Below, piece by piece: positions 1 through 17,500 of a DNA stretch of 64,000 nucleotides. The translations under genes and the position numbers were made by a program. This stretch comes from Blastomussa wellsi. Lineage: Eukaryota; Cnidaria; Anthozoa; Scleractinia; Plerogyridae. Positions within the stretch are counted from its first letter, which is position 1. Every line of letters begins with the position of its first letter. The stretch is taken from the NCBI GenBank assembly GCA_947652115.1, contig OX393573.1, positions 7,031,434 to 7,095,433 on the forward strand. Reading direction: 5' to 3'. The notes under the pieces were generated by a model. That model made no database searches, had not been told where the DNA came from, and saw only the letters and a list, made by a program, of their open reading frames with translations.

Positions 1-136
1 ACTTTGACTGAAGAACTAGCAGGAGATATCTCGTCCACATCATTACACGCAGGGAACAATCCCCCCCTTTACTACACCTCATCCCGCAGAGTGTGGGGAA
101 AGTCTACCTATTGATGCAGGGCCCCCTTCTGAGTAT

Positions 137-1774
137 ATGCAGCAGCCCGATGCAGCCAAGGTCTCCACAGACTTAATCTTTGAGACCTGGGCAACCGAAC
201 TTTCACATGATCCGGACATGGAATTTATCCTAGATGGTGTTCAACATGGTTTTCATCTACTTCCCCCTGACTCCATAGTGGTACATGCCTTTACACAAAA
301 CAATCAATCTGCCTTACGACCTGGAACTAAAGACCAAATTGAGGCACAACTTGTTAAAGGTCTTCAGCAGGACCATTTTGGAGTAACAGACAAATCCCAC
401 ATGCCAACAATTATTAACGCACTTGGAGCTGTACCCAAAAAGGACTCCAATGAAGTACGCATGATCATGGATTGCAGCCGACCCCCCACCACGAATGCTA
501 ATTCATACATAGATTTGGAACACTATAAGTATGTTACTGTTGATGATGCAGCAAACCTTTGTCAGCCAGCCTGTTGGCTGGCAAAGGTTGATTTGAAGCA
601 AGCTTACCGCAGTGTTGGCACGCATCCTGACAGTTGGCGAGTTACTGGAATGTCCTGGTGTTTCAATGGTTCTAAAAACCCAACCTACCTTTATGATAAA
701 CGTCTCCCTTTTGGAGCCAGGGCATCGCCAATGATTTTCCACCGTCTAACACAGGCGGTCTGCCGTATGATGGCCAACAGAGGATATACTGTACTAGCTT
801 ACCTGGAAAACTTCCTAATTATTGAACCAACCCAGCTTCGCTGCAGGACTGCCTTTGATATGCTGGTAAGCTTACTGGAGTCTCTTGGCTTTACAATTAA
901 CTGGACAAAAGTGGTTTACCCTTCCCAATGCCTGACTTTTCTCGGGGTTGAAATGGACACTGTTAAGTGCGAGCTCCGCCTTCCAAATGATCGTGTGTCT
1001 GAGTTGTTGTCTCTTTGTAAGGAGACAATCTTGAGACGTAAATGCTCCAAACGGCAGCTTCAACGACTTCTTGGGAAGCTTAATTGGGCGGCACGTGTTG
1101 TCCGAGGGGGCCGCATTTTTCTACGGCGTCTTATCACATTGGCAAACTCTGTTAAACGTTCGTATCATCGTGTCTACTTGAACTTGAGTGCAAGAGCTGA
1201 CCTTCTCTGGTGGACCTCCCTCTTACCTGCACATAACTGTAAAACCTTGTTCCCCTCAGCAACCCCAGAGCTGCCTACACCTGTGCTCACTGATGCCTCA
1301 TTATCTGGTGGGGGGTGTGTGTGGGACACTGACTGGATGTATATTAACTGGGCCTTGGACAATCCTGCTCTCTACCCTCTCCACATCAATTACAAGGAGA
1401 CATTTACAATTATCTTAGCAGCTCACCGTTGGGCACCTTTCTGGTCAGGTTACCGTGTAGTTGTCAAGTCAGACAGCCAGGTGGCTGCTGCTATTCTAAA
1501 CAAAGGAACATCCCGCTGCCCACTGATCATGGCCTGGATTCGTTACCTATTTTGGCTTAAGGAATATTTTAGCTTCAGCTTATCTATCGAGCACATTCCT
1601 GGATCAATTAATACCTTAGCAGATAGTATCTCGCGCCTCGATGATGTGCGTCACTGGCCAGAGTTCCAAGCATGGCTCTCCAAGTCCCCTTCGTCACAGG
1701 ACTTAAAATCTCACATGTCACCATTATCTCTTGTACTCCTTAGATCCAAAGGATGCGCAGCAACTGGACCGTGA
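137..1774 (+). CDS. DIRS/Ngaro-like retrotransposon RT-RNase H ORF, probably inactive
   Basis: The 545-residue frame encodes a reverse transcriptase followed by RNase H, which would copy the element's RNA. Visible RT blocks are WLAKVDLKQAYRS (first catalytic Asp) and RLPFGARASPMIF, a form typical of DIRS-group RTs. The motif that should read YLDD reads Y-L-E-N at residues 222-225 (bases 800-811), so both catalytic aspartates are replaced and polymerase activity is probably lost. RNase H follows at about residues 385-505, with the segments LTDASLSGGG, a KSDSQ block and HIPGSINTLADSISR. The frame is open upstream to base 20 with stops before that, so the ATG at 137 is a reasonable but unproven start. 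It overlaps the recombinase ORF by 44 bases. The element's left end lies outside the window. RT plus a tyrosine recombinase fits DIRS/PAT/Ngaro elements. Confidence 0.88.
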   Translation: MQQPDAAKVSTDLIFETWATELSHDPDMEFILDGVQHGFHLLPPDSIVVHAFTQNNQSALRPGTKDQIEAQLVKGLQQDHFGVTDKSHMPTIINALGAVPKKDSNEVRMIMDCSRPPTTNANSYIDLEHYKYVTVDDAANLCQPACWLAKVDLKQAYRSVGTHPDSWRVTGMSWCFNGSKNPTYLYDKRLPFGARASPMIFHRLTQAVCRMMANRGYTVLAYLENFLIIEPTQLRCRTAFDMLVSLLESLGFTINWTKVVYPSQCLTFLGVEMDTVKCELRLPNDRVSELLSLCKETILRRKCSKRQLQRLLGKLNWAARVVRGGRIFLRRLITLANSVKRSYHRVYLNLSARADLLWWTSLLPAHNCKTLFPSATPELPTPVLTDASLSGGGCVWDTDWMYINWALDNPALYPLHINYKETFTIILAAHRWAPFWSGYRVVVKSDSQVAAAILNKGTSRCPLIMAWIRYLFWLKEYFSFSLSIEHIPGSINTLADSISRLDDVRHWPEFQAWLSKSPSSQDLKSHMSPLSLVLLRSKGCAATGP

Positions 1775-2723
1775 AGTTGTCAATTTCCGTCGTCACGCAT
1801 ACGCTCCCACTACCAAGTCTACCTATATGAGTCAAACGCGTTCATACCTCTCCTTCTGTGTATATTATGGCTACCAACCTCTCCCAGCAGCAGGGTCAAC
1901 CCTTAATCGTTACGCAGCTTTCCTGGCAAGGTCACTTTCAGCATCCTCGATCCCAGCCTATTTAAATGCAGTCCGCATTCTACATCTTGAACATGGCCTT
2001 ACTGATCCAACCAAGAACAACTTTTACCTAGCAACTACACTTCGGGGAATTAAGCGCACCAAAGGTTTGACAGTGTCCCAAAAGAAACCCATTACCCCCC
2101 AAATCCTCTTGGCCCTCAGGAACCAGTTAAACTTGGATAATCCTTGGCACGCAACATTCTGGGCAGTTTGTTTGGTCGCTTTCTTTGGCCTCCTAAGAAA
2201 AGCTAACTTACTGTGTAGAGGTTCAACTCAATTTAATCCATCAAAGCACCTGCGTCGAGGGGACATCGTCTTCTTTGCTGACTGGGTCATTGTTATCAAC
2301 AGATGGTCAAAAACAATCCAATTTAGCCAGCGCATTCTGACAATCCCTCTACCTCGCATCAACAAGCACCCGCTCTGTCCCTACACAGCTCTTCGGCATG
2401 CCTTCAATTTAGTACCTGCCCCTTTGTCGGGCCCAGCCTTTGTCGTCCCAGCATCAAGAGGCCTGATTCCTCTAACATACGGCAAGTTTGACTCCATGCT
2501 TAAATGTTTGGCAGCAAAGATCAACTTGGCCCCATCTGAAGTTAGTGGGCATAGCTTCCGATCAGGTGGGGCCACCCTGGTCTTTCAGGCACAAGTTCCT
2601 GCTGAACTTATTAAACGACTAGGAGACTGGCAATCTGATGCTTATAGGTCCTACATTCACATTCCTGTTAAAGACCGCATGCTAGCAGTTAGGCAATTGG
2701 CCTCGTTTGTTAGTATTCCCTAG
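1731..2723 (+). CDS. DIRS/Ngaro-like tyrosine recombinase
   Basis: This 330-residue frame is a tyrosine recombinase (phage-integrase fold), the enzyme that inserts DIRS-type elements in place of a DDE integrase. The expected catalytic set is present: an Arg in FFGLLRKAN (about residue 156), HSFRSGGAT (His 274 and Arg 277 of the H-x-x-R box), the GDW block (Trp 300), and the nucleophile Tyr at about 308 in YRSYIHIP. The frame is complete and shows no internal stop, unlike its partner, where the RT active site is altered. It starts inside the end of the RT-RNase H frame, in a different register, which is the compact arrangement usual for this group. The first ATG overlaps the upstream ORF, so the true start could be a little downstream. 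Confidence 0.88.
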   Translation: MYSLDPKDAQQLDREVVNFRRHAYAPTTKSTYMSQTRSYLSFCVYYGYQPLPAAGSTLNRYAAFLARSLSASSIPAYLNAVRILHLEHGLTDPTKNNFYLATTLRGIKRTKGLTVSQKKPITPQILLALRNQLNLDNPWHATFWAVCLVAFFGLLRKANLLCRGSTQFNPSKHLRRGDIVFFADWVIVINRWSKTIQFSQRILTIPLPRINKHPLCPYTALRHAFNLVPAPLSGPAFVVPASRGLIPLTYGKFDSMLKCLAAKINLAPSEVSGHSFRSGGATLVFQAQVPAELIKRLGDWQSDAYRSYIHIPVKDRMLAVRQLASFVSIP

Positions 2724-2771
2724 TACTTTCCTCAGTTTTTTCTTTTCGTCTGGGGGTAGGTTGTGCCTCCC

Positions 2772-3168
2772 TTGGGCAATGTAATAAATGGAAGGGTCCA
2801 TCCAGGACCCCTTCCCTGTTCACCCCAGACGTTGTTGTTCTATTTGTTTAGCCTGTTGTAGTTTACCCCTTAGAGAGAGTTAAGTTTTAAATAATAGCTA
2901 TTATTTGTATTTAACTCCAGCGAGAGATCTGGGGGCGAGTTTAGTTGACATGCGCTGTACTCAGCTTGTCCGCCATGTGCTTGTACACAACCTAGCTTCG
3001 TTCCCCTCCCCTCCCTCCCTATAGTTGTTGTTATTTTGTACATTCTTTACAATGTTGGGCAATGTAATAAATGGAAGGGTCCATCCAGGACCCCTTCCCT
3101 GTTCACCCCAGACGTTGTTGTTCTATTTGTTTAGCCTGTTGTAGTTTACCCCTTAGAGAGAGTTAAGT
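2772..3168 (+). repeat. Split direct repeat at the right end of the YR retrotransposon (B1-A2-B2)
   Basis: The 114-base segment 2772-2885 recurs without visible change at 3055-3168. Between them lie 169 bases (2886-3054) with no copy inside the window. This matches the B1-A2-B2 end of PAT/Ngaro-type elements, whose A1 copy lies left of the ORFs. A1 would therefore be expected just upstream of base 1. The first copy begins 49 bases after the recombinase stop codon. Confidence 0.75.
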
Positions 3169-3572
3169 GTGCCTAAATCTCTCTTAATGTCAATCATTCC
3201 TTTATCATTCTGTTTACTTTCAACTGTTCTCCGGGCTCTTTAGTGTTTAGAATCAAGCAGCAATTTGTATAAACAAGGGCTATCTTAAAACCACATTGAT
3301 ACTTTTGCCTAATTCAGTGGAGAAGTTCTATTTGTAGTTTTTTGGTGGAAAACGTATATTTAAGAAAAGTTGTTTCTTGTTTCTCTTTTTGACATAGAAG
3401 GCAAACTTAATTTCTATCAGCGCGCGTTACATGGATAGCCAACAAGCGCAAAGGCCGGAATAGTTTTTGTTATTGAACAAAGACGTCAACAAAATTACAT
3501 TATTTGAGGCCTCGGTTGTTCTCGCTGATTTGTACACCTGGCATATTTGTGGTCCATGGTTTATTAGCTCAT
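3169..3572. other. No recognisable feature
   Basis: AT-rich sequence right of the YR retrotransposon. I see no coding, RNA or repeat signal. Confidence 0.5.
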
Positions 3573-3705
3573 ACCCAGTCAAATGGTACAATATAACACT
3601 CTGCTGGTGAGCAAGCTACGCGCCGGGACATCCAAAACAAAGCCGCCTCCTTTTCCCAGAGCGTAGCTTGCTCACCAGCAGGGTGTTATTTTGTACCATG
3701 CGACT
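3573..3705. mobile_element. MITE, copy 1 (outer ends lost)
   Basis: Inverted arms of about 38 bases, near 3584-3621 and 3661-3698, share the core GGTGAGCAAGCTACGC and its complement, spaced by about 40 bases. A fuller copy with longer outer arms lies at 49642-49803. This copy lacks the outer GGCCCTTTGCAC ends. It has no coding capacity. Confidence 0.75.
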
Positions 3706-3933
3706 ATTGAATCGCATTATCCAGGTGTTCTGTTAACTTAGTTATAACTAAGTATCTTTACCCTGCGCCGAGATCGCCAAGTTGAAGAAATTGAGTAAAA
3801 TTTTTCAAGGGTAATCTACTAGACTTTACTTTAGCGTATCAGCACTATACAATATACTCGGATTCCACATATTTATTTTCCATCACATTTCTAGCTATTT
3901 CTTTAGCTAGCTGATAGCATCACTGCGTGTAGC
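3706..3933. other. 3' untranslated and downstream region of the astacin gene
   Basis: This follows the astacin stop codon on the minus strand and contains its likely polyadenylation signal. Nothing else is recognised. Confidence 0.5.
3872..3877 (-). terminator. Polyadenylation signal of the astacin gene
   Basis: AATAAA on the minus strand, 56 bases after the stop codon at 3934-3936. Confidence 0.6.
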
Positions 3934-10511
<6,578 letters not shown>

Positions 10512-11042
10512 GTTCGCTTTACACTAACCCTCTGGAGTGAGCATACAAATGAAGACAATTTAATATCCATAGCTTTAAGGTTCAACTTTATTATGTCTTT
10601 AAATTTTCAGGTGGTCGTTTAAATAAACACAGCTTCAAGCATGTGCCGGAAATATAGTGATATTATCGATTGTTTGTTACGAAACAAAAAATCAATAAAA
10701 ATTTTGTCACAACGTATTGAAACATATGCTGAACGATGTTACAGACAGCAGCTGTGTCATTTCGCGACAGTTATAACATTATTAAATATATATAAATATT
10801 TAAAATGCAAGTTAAATATATACTGCAATAAGGACATCACACAAATTTCCAAGCACTGGTAAGCACATTTTGATCATTATTCTGAATAAAATGTAACCAT
10901 AGAAGCAGTGTAAGTTCTCGAAAAACAAGCTGTGGAGAATCTGTGAAGATGGTATTTATAATGTCCATAGTGACTGGTTTTTACAGCATGGTACACGAGA
11001 AAATGGTTCCTAGTAAATAAAGCCCGAAATTCGGTTCATTTG
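10512..11042. other. Upstream region of the astacin gene
   Basis: This is where the astacin promoter should lie. I see no convincing core promoter motif and no ORF of note. Confidence 0.4.
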
Positions 11043-11530
11043 TTGCAGCAAATTTGGTTCTTTTGGAATATAATATATTTTGAATTGCATGTAGATTCAC
11101 CTGCGTCTACTTGTCTCTACGGAAGGAATTTTGTTTAACCCAAGCCGACATGTCCAATATCAAAGCAATTTAAATTTCCCGGTGATGGACAAGGGTTGTT
11201 GGAACCCGATCTACTTTGTTCATGCACTTTGGTGTTTCCTTGCACTGCACGTGAGGCACTGAACTAGCAAATTATAATTACATGAATCCCTTGCTTCAAT
11301 GGAACGCGACTGCTTATCTAAAGGCAGAAAAATTCAGTACACTTTTCTCAGCAATTTTGTTGCTGTTTTGGAATATAACATATTTTGTATTCTCTGTAGA
11401 ATCACCTGCGTCTACTTGTCTTTATGGAAGGAATAATATGTTTAACCCAAGTCATTATATCCAGTATCAAAGCAAATTAAATTTCTTGGTGATGGACAAG
11501 AGTTGTTGAAATCCGAGCTACTGTGTTCAT
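11043..11530. repeat. Diverged direct duplication of about 185 bases
   Basis: About 11043-11225 and 11345-11530 are similar in the same orientation. Shared blocks include TCACCTGCGTCTACTTGTCT and GTGATGGACAAG. About 120 unrelated bases separate the copies. No coding potential was seen. Confidence 0.65.
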
Positions 11531-11574
11531 TCGTTATTCAGTCCTTTATCAGTCCATTGTTTCATATTTCTTTT

Positions 11575-12780
11575 TCTTTCTTTATTGATTCTGAGAATAC
11601 AACTATTACTACGAGAGAGAACCATTGAGCGATTTAAACTACTTACACTAGTTACAATACAAAAGACAGTTTTCTTTACTTCCACATTACACTGAATACT
11701 TGATAGTTATTCTAATACAGCATGCTACAAATAGCATTTTCGACAATTAAACTAATACCTGCACAGAAAACAAAAGAAACAGATGATACTAAAATGAAGA
11801 AATTAATTAATTAATTAATTAATTAAAGCAGATAAATTAATAGGTTTTTTTATTTTACTCCTTACGATTTGTAACGTACTAGTTAACGAAATCAGACCAC
11901 TTTTACAGAAAGATCTTGTTATTGTTTGACATAAGAGCAATATAGCGTTCAATTTCTATTTTGTCATGTACAAGATTAACGAAATCTGCGAACTGAAATT
12001 AGGATGAGGTTTAGAGAAGACCAACCATTTAGCACACCATACATAATTTCATGCTTGGAAAGGCTGAGACTTTTTTTGATAACGACTGATACCATTCAAT
12101 AAAGTCAATCCAAAAAGAATTCGCGGTGGGACACGATACAAATAGACGAGTGACAGTTTGGTCTATGTTTGTCCAAAAGGGACAATGAGGATTTTGAACC
12201 TTTTTCATTTGTGCGCAATGTAATTTGTGTACAAAGCGTTTTGAATAATTCTGTATTGGAATATTGATAGTTTAAGCTCTTTTGTCGTCAAGAATTGTAG
12301 AGAGTATATTTTCTATCGATCATTAGCGTCAAAACCGCATTCTGTGAGTCTCTTCTCAACAGTCGGGGGAGCGAGATATTGATTATCAACTAGAAGTTTG
12401 TAAATTGTTTTGCACTTACGATTATTACTTACAGGTAGATTAATTGTGGTGGCTTGCTGTTCTTACTTCAGAGAATTTTTCCAGTCACTCGGTATTGCAG
12501 AGAGAAGACCATCATACTGAAATTGATTCCAGAACGCATCAAAGCACAAAAAGCGCTTCTTACTCTTGTCAAAAAAACTGGAGACTTTATGGATGCCGGC
12601 TTTATGCCATCTTTGAAAATATACAGAGGTTTTACTGATTTTTATGGGCCGGTTATTCCAGAAAATTTGGTCGAGGATATCTTTCTTCGTTGTAGGAGTA
12701 GTGTAAATCAATTCTTGCCAGTGTAAAATTATGTTCTTGTAGAAACTGGGCAAATTTTTATTTATGTTCAAACACTTCAC
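11575..12780 (-). mobile_element. Decayed L1-like LINE 3' part
   Basis: On the minus strand 12780-12463 reads as an RT C-terminal region with blocks such as ILDQIFWNNRPI, WHKAGI and FLCFDAFWNQF. A later stretch near 12190-12010 has HCPFW, TRLFVSCPTANSFW and IDFIEWYQSLS, as in the Cys/His C-terminal region of LINE ORF2 proteins. Stops and frameshifts separate these. The remainder to about 11575 looks like 3' untranslated sequence and includes an (AATT)n run at 11804-11826. It resembles the plus-strand LINEs at 38878 and 55471. Confidence 0.65.
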
Positions 12781-13600
12781 GTCATAATTACAGCTAAATT
12801 ACAGAAGCGCCCGCCATTTTGTTGACAACGTTAAGCGCTACTCACGTTCTTCAACAGAATAGATAGTAAGTAGCGTAGCCAATCAGAGAACAGCATTCGC
12901 GACAGAGCGCTAGTAGATTTATACTAACACAATTAGCATAACCAAGGCAAGAACTATGAGGAAAAACTGGATCTGATATTCTACACAGGTATCTACCTCT
13001 GACTGACTATAGTAAAAATTTTGGTTTTAGCCGACTGAAGACAACTCTAAATGACTTTTCCTACCTTACTTGCCACTTTCTATTTGTATCCATATCAGTT
13101 AGCATTCGCTGAAACTGTTGTTGCGAAATTTGTTTTCCTCAGCGCTAGACAATATTTTAACTACTGGCACCTAACCCGACGGGGTTTTTGAACCTCGAAA
13201 CAGCTCATCTAACTTCTTACAATTATAAGAGAACCATTTAATTTTATAAGATCATCCAACTATGTTGTTAATGATTACGGCTGATGTGATCAGTTTCGAG
13301 GAATATTGGCTCGTGTAGCATGACATTTTACAGCATAGGGTATATATCTTTTTCCTTTAGAATGCTAACGTAAAGAACAAGCGAAGCATAATAATGGTAT
13401 GTTTTCGTCGTGTTGACTGTGGTGTAAGGGGAACCAAAAGGCGGGTATCCGGCGCCGTTCAAATAACGGGAAATTGTGGCTAACGGACGAACACCCTGAC
13501 AGAAAACCCTGGCCCTCCATGTTGGGGGTTGGGCATGGGGCCAATCCCCCCAACCCGTAAAAAAATCATTGATTACCTAAACAGGAAATTCTAATAAGCA
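12781..13600. other. No recognisable gene
   Basis: AT-rich, then a GC-richer part from about 13370 that may be the decayed 5' untranslated region of the RTE-like LINE that follows. Confidence 0.4.
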
Positions 13601-14345
13601 ATGTTACATGGGGAGCAGCACAACTACTTGCCTGAATCCAAATTATGATTTTATTACATGGGAGGATGGGTTAATGACGGGAACAGGTGTAAGCCAAAGG
13701 AAGCCTGTTCACTGAGGGAGTCTTTGGCTTCACCCAAGTCTCTCTAGCAAGAGAGATGAGGAAATATGACATCGATGTACTGGTTATCAGTGAGTGCAGA
13801 TGGGCTGGTTTTGTGTGAATGAGGACACAAACAAGCTGTACTCGGGAAGGGACGATAATGCACACCTGAGCGGTGTCGCCATGTTGTTAAGTAGGAAGAC
13901 AGCCAGCTGTTTAATTTCTTGGTCACCTGTGAGTGATCGAATTATCACGGTACGGTTCAACTCACGGTCTATCAGAACTAGCATCGCCCAAATGTATGCT
14001 CCCACAAACGACGCCGATGAAGAGGCAAAAGATATCTTCTATGAGCAGGTGCGAACGTCCTTGACAAAATCCCAAAACCTGATATAGTGATCCTGATGGG
14101 GGATTGGAATGCAAATTTGGGGATAAACAAGATGGGGAAGAAGGAGTGGTGGGCCGCCATGGACTGCATGGGGAGAGGTCAGAGAATGGGGAACGTTTCG
14201 TCGAACTGTGTGCAAGCAACAATATGGTCATCACAACAACTCTGTTTCCACACAAAGATATCCACAAGCACACATGGGTATCACCAGACACCCGCACCAA
14301 GAACCAGATCGATCATGTGGCCGTCTGTGGAAAGTTTAAACGATC
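13600..14345 (+). mobile_element. RTE-like LINE copy A, 5' half (endonuclease)
   Basis: A degraded apurinic-type endonuclease domain in several frames: LAREMRKYDIDVLVISECRWAGF near 13740-13812, then IAQMYAPTNDADEEAKDIFYEQV, ILMGDWNANLG, ERFVELCASNNMVI and KNQIDHVAVCGKFKRSVL near 14340. The same blocks occur in copy B from 28200. The frame continues exactly at 19181, so this copy was split by the Gypsy insertion. Several frameshifts are present. Confidence 0.82.
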
Positions 14346-14350
14346 AGTGC

Positions 14351-14540
14351 TGTAGTACCGCGGTTAGGTTAAAACACACTTTATTCACGACCGTTACACT
14401 CCCAACTCAGAACGCTAACTCCCGAATAAATTACAACACACGCTATCTATAGTACATGCAAATTACGTAATTCCCGTGTGTATTACATCACATTCATTCT
14501 CTCGCTTCTACGCGCTTGCATTAGCATCGTATACACTACA
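14351..14540 (-). repeat. Gypsy 1 3' LTR
   Basis: A 190-base direct repeat of 18987-19175; 3' with respect to the minus-strand element. Confidence 0.95.
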
Positions 14541-14598
14541 TTCCCTTCTTTGATCAAATTTAGCAGGAAGGCAGTTTTTTTTAAAGGCTGCAAAAACC

Positions 14599-17500
14599 CT
14601 AAACATCCAGGACAAAGTCTTTATAGCGCGCAGGCTGTCTTATAGTTCGGGTCGACCTCCGCACAGGCCTTTCCGCTGCGCTATCTTCCTTTTCGGTAGA
14701 GTGCCCAGCTTGTACTTGGGAATTTTCAGATACTCCTGTAGTCCCTGGAATTCCGCTTGGCCCTGATACCTCTGTCGTCTCCGGAACTCTGCTTGGCCCT
14801 GGCTCATCTGTCTGTACTGTAGGACTTGCTTGTACCACTTGGTCTTCGTTGCCATTGGCTACACCGTTGTGCTCGTTGTACCTCTTTACGAACGCAGTGT
14901 TCCTTTTCAGTTGCACGCCAGCTTCGTTCCTAAGCGTTACCTCTGTTCCTGTCCTCTGAACCACCTTAAAAGGAGCAGGGTTGAAGTTGGTAGACAGCTT
15001 GTTCGTTTTTTCGGCTTTCAAAAGTACCGTGTCACCAACACGTATGCTCTTGGGCGTGGCACCTCTCTTGAGATCTGCATAAGCTTTGCCCTTTAATTTA
15101 CTTGACCAATCCCGCTCTCGCACTTCTTCGCCTGGCACCCCGACCGTCTCTCCCCTTAACTCTGGCAATTTGGACCTAACCTCGTGGCCAAACATCATGT
15201 AACATGGGGTAGTCCCCGTCGTCGTTTGCGGAGTGGATCTGTACGCCATCAACCATACAAGCAATTCAGTTCTCCAGTTCTTTCCTTTTAAATGTGCAAT
15301 CTGTAGACATTTAAGTAACGAGCGATTTTGGCGTTCCACCTCTCCATTAGCTTGAGGCCACAACGGCGTCGTTTTTCTGTGCTCAACACCATTTGTGCGT
15401 AAATATGCTTCAAATTCTTCGGATACGAACTGGGGCCCATTATCTGTCCTTAAAGAGAACGGAAAACCGAATCTGGCAAACATGGGTGCAAGTGCTTCAA
15501 TGACCTTGGCACTTGTTGTAGACTTCAGAATAGCAACTTCTAAGAAGCGACTGTAGTAATCGATCACCACCAAAACACTCTCTCCTGTGGGTAGGGGTCC
15601 CAGCAGGTCTGCTCCACAATCCTGCCAAGGAGCACTTGGAGGAAGAACGCGGGACATCGGCTCAGGAGGGTTAAATCCAGAAGTGACCTGGCAGCCATGA
15701 CAAACTTTACAAAATTTCTCAACTTCCTTGTCCATTCCCGGCCACCAAACTTTACTACGGAGCCGATACTTCGTCTTCACTATACCCTGGTGTGCCAGCC
15801 GCACCACCCTGTTGCGCAGGAGCTTGGGAACCACAATCCTTGTGCCGCGAAGCAATAGCTCACCATAGACGCATAATTCGTCCTTGACTTGTGCATACGA
15901 GGGAAGTGTACACCGGTCCCAGTCCCCTGACCTCACGCAACTCTTTACTATCGTCAATTCTTCGTCAAAATAGGAAGCTTCTTCAATTTCTGTAGGCGAT
16001 AGAGCAACGGGTATACAGCTTATAGCAATGGCTCTGACAAAGTCGTAGTCTTCTCCATGGTCCACTTGATCCAAGGAGTTCAAACGGGACAACGCGTCGG
16101 CTATATTTGTTTTCCCTGGGCGGTACACCACTTTAAAATCGTACCCTTGTAGTCTTAAGACCCATCTCTCTATTCGGGCGCAGGGCTTTGAAGTGCGCGA
16201 GTAGACACGCTCTAAAGGCTTGTGATCTGTTTCCAACTCGAAGCTCTGTCCGGAAACGTACATGTTGAACCGTTCACACGCCCAAACCAAGGCAAGTGCC
16301 TCCTTCTCTGTTTGGCTGTAGCGTCGTTCCACGTCAGTTAGGCTCCTGGACGCGTAGGAGACAACTCTCCACATTCCCCCCTGCTGTTGGGTGAGAACCG
16401 CTCCTAATCCAACTGGAGACGCATCGGCAATGATTCGCGTTCTGCAGCCAACCTTAAAATAAGCCAGTGTCTCTGCCTGGGTGATTAGACGCTTCAGTTC
16501 CTCAAAGGCTGTTTGCTGCTCTTTACCCCAGTGAAACACGATGCCCTTCCTGGTTAACTCTTGAATAGGCTTGGCCACGGACGCCACGTCAGGCATGAAC
16601 TTAGCGGAATATTGGACAAGACCCATAAACGATCGCACTTCACCTGCGTCTTTGGGAGATCTAGCATCTCTTATAGCAGCAATCTTCTCTTCGGATGGGT
16701 TTATGCCGTCACTAGTCAGCTCGTGACCAAAGAACGTAAGCCTTGACAATCTAAACTCGCACTTGTCTCCGTTCACCGTCAACCCCACTTCACTCAGCCT
16801 ATCTAACACCGCAAAAAGACGCTTGTCATGTTCCTCCACGTCACACCCATGAACAATGAGATCGTCCGCAATGTTCGCAACCCCAGCACAACCCCTTAAC
16901 ACATCTCTAATGATCTGCTGATATTTCTCCGGCGCCGACGTTACGCCAAACATCAACCGCTTGTAACGATAAAGCCCTCGATGCGTGACAAAGGTAGTGA
17001 TGTGGCGACTTTCCTCACTGAGTAAAATCTGGTGAAAACCCCATTTGAGATCTATCTTGCTGAACACCGTACTGCCATTCAAGTCGTGTAACAGCTCCTC
17101 AACAGTTGGAATTGGGTGACGCTCTCGGACGATTGCTTCATTTGCACGACGCATATCAACACAGACTCTTACGTCGCCATTGCCTTTGGGAACCACCACC
17201 AACGGCGAAATCCATCCTGACGGCCCCTCCGGCACTTCCTCTATAATGTCAAGCTCCAAAAGTTCATCCAGCTTTGCATCCACTTTCTCGCGTAAACCGA
17301 ACGGTATCCTGCGTACATGCTGCGCTACAGGCTTCACCGACTCATCAATGTGTAGCTTAAGCTCGTAGCCCTTCAAAAGACCAACACCACTAAACAAGTG
17401 CTTGTATTTCTCTCTGACATCCCCGTCCGATCGCCCACCGTCAACACTGTTTGTCCGAAAAGGACCAATACGCAACAGGTTTAGCGCCTCGGCAGTCTCT

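Noticed and set aside
137..1774. Active reverse transcriptase
   Set aside because: The YLDD motif reads YLEN, so catalysis is unlikely in this copy.
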